This document shows positions 7,705-8,492 of a stretch of DNA of 8,492 nucleotides, piece after piece (position 1 is the stretch's first letter; each line of letters begins with the position of its first letter). The translations under genes were made by a program, and so were the position numbers. The notes beneath the pieces were generated by a model. The model was not told where the DNA came from. It ran no database searches and saw only the letters and a list, made by a program, of their open reading frames with translations. The stretch comes from a bacterium (GTDB lineage Bacteria > Chlamydiota > Chlamydiia > Chlamydiales > Rhabdochlamydiaceae). Location of the stretch: positions 1 to 8,492 of the forward strand of contig JAKAAD010000040.1 in NCBI GenBank assembly GCA_021802305.1. The letters are read 5' to 3'.

Positions 7705-8492
7705 ATGGCACGCTGCATTTCCCTTGATGCGAGCATTGAGGTAAATCCTTGTGAGGAATTAGAACAAGGAAATATTCTCTTTTTCCCCAAAAGCCCTCTC
7801 TCTTTTTCAGAGGAGGAGATGGCTTTTCTACGTGCGCAGAGGCAAACGGGATCGACAAAGCGAAAAAATATTGCCTATAAACCTGGACGCAATCAGGTAA
7901 CAAATTTTGTGCGCGGAAAAGAGAAAGAGGCAGAGAAGCTTCTGGAAGTCATGCGTGCATTTTCGGAACGATCTATTGCATGTTTGTCGAAACTTTTTGC
8001 TCCCTATGCTCCTCATTGGCAAGTCGACTATGCGAGCTTTCGTCCTTTTCAAGAACAGGGACGGAGGCTTCGCACACGTGCGCGCAATGATTTACTACAT
8101 ATAGATGCATTTCCATCGCGCCCTATGGATGGGAAGCGCATTTTGCGCTTTTTCATCAATATCAATCCGACGGAACATCGACGATGGAGGACATCCCTTC
8201 CCTTCCAGGAGCTTGCGAGGCAATACGGAGGAGTCAAACGGGGAGTACCTCTTCGACCCACGTGGGGAGATCGGTTCCTTTCTGCAGCAAAAAAAACCAT
8301 GAAGGCCATGGGGATTCCCTTAGTCATGCGTTCTCCGTACGATGCATTTATGTTGCGGATGCACAACTTTCTCAAAGAAAATGGCGATTTCCAAGCATCA
8401 TGCCCTAAAGATCACTGGGAGTTTCCCCCGGGAAGTTCTTGGGCTGTCTTCACTGATCAAGTTTCTCATGCTGTGCTGGGGGGGGCAATATG
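7705..8492 (+). CDS. kdoO: Kdo hydroxylase (KdoO family), 3' end cut by window edge, possible frameshift
   Basis: Iron(II)/2-oxoglutarate-dependent dioxygenase that would hydroxylate the 3-deoxy-manno-octulosonic acid (Kdo) of lipopolysaccharide to Ko, altering the inner core; it would act at the membrane-cytosol face. I translated 262 codons from ATG 7705. The N-terminus EQGNILFFP (about 20-28) matches family layout. Iron ligands are visible as His132 and Asp134 in LLHIDAFPSRP, and His255 in FTDQVSHAV. RILRFFININP at about 145-155 is also typical. Then comes a run of eight G (8478-8485): the frame reads LGGAI, but with seven G it would read LGGQY, which matches the Gly-Gln I recall after the distal histidine. 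So the last residues may be out of frame. ATG 7705 has only a poor Shine-Dalgarno; a 15-codon ORF (7680-7727) overlaps the start in another frame. The gene lies 51 bp after the unknown gene. Confidence 0.85.
   Translation, partial: MARCISLDASIEVNPCEELEQGNILFFPKSPLSFSEEEMAFLRAQRQTGSTKRKNIAYKPGRNQVTNFVRGKEKEAEKLLEVMRAFSERSIACLSKLFAPYAPHWQVDYASFRPFQEQGRRLRTRARNDLLHIDAFPSRPMDGKRILRFFININPTEHRRWRTSLPFQELARQYGGVKRGVPLRPTWGDRFLSAAKKTMKAMGIPLVMRSPYDAFMLRMHNFLKENGDFQASCPKDHWEFPPGSSWAVFTDQVSHAVLGGAI
8478..8485 (+). repeat. Poly-G tract of eight in the Kdo hydroxylase gene
   Basis: Eight consecutive G inside the coding region, just after the codon region of the distal iron-ligand histidine. It is the longest G run I noticed in the window. 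Such tracts slip during replication and are also prone to sequencing error. Confidence 0.8.

Noticed and set aside
7680..7727. Fifteen-codon ORF (MQQDILIVHGTLHFP) overlapping the Kdo hydroxylase start
   Set aside because: Could be a leader peptide, but it has no good Shine-Dalgarno and no attenuator-like hairpin, so chance is more likely.
7828..8375. Minus-strand ORFs opposite the Kdo hydroxylase
   Set aside because: The plus strand carries conserved iron-ligand motifs throughout this stretch; the reverse frames are shadows.

Overview
The window looks like the chromosome of a Gram-negative bacterium, most likely a chlamydia-like (environmental Chlamydiae) organism. This is an inference. The EF-P resembles, from memory, the chlamydial EF-P copy that keeps Lys34. 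It sits beside a GenX/PoxA-type ligase, a sodium-dependent SNF transporter and a Kdo hydroxylase, which implies lipopolysaccharide. No rRNA, tRNA, CRISPR array or insertion sequence was recognised.

Layout. Bases 1-3010 (minus strand) hold a two-gene unit: a sodium:neurotransmitter symporter-family transporter followed by htpG, which starts inside the transporter's stop codon and runs off the left edge. A 54-bp divergent gap (3011-3064) separates it from nadE on the plus strand. It carries a good minus-strand promoter and a weaker overlapping plus-strand one. nadE (3065-4702) ends tail-to-tail with, and overlaps by 19 bp, the minus-strand pair efp-epmA. epmA is the lysine ligase that modifies EF-P, and its start overlaps the efp stop, so substrate and modifier are made from one unit.

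The right part (6242-8492) is less ordinary. A plus-strand gene of unknown function spans 6433-7653. It has a good ribosome binding site and ATG, but an in-frame TAG at codon 17 separates two CxxC pairs that together look like a zinc-binding knuckle. Either the gene is broken, or it restarts at GTG 6565, or the TAG is read through. After it comes a Kdo hydroxylase (kdoO-like) cut by the right edge. Just after its distal iron-ligand histidine lies a run of eight G. Removing one G would restore what I recall as the family's conserved Gly-Gln-Tyr, so this LPS-modifying gene may be frameshifted or phase-variable.

The genes cover protein folding (HtpG), sodium-coupled uptake, NAD synthesis, translation of proline-rich proteins (EF-P/EpmA) and lipid A-core modification (KdoO). 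I see no single pathway linking them.
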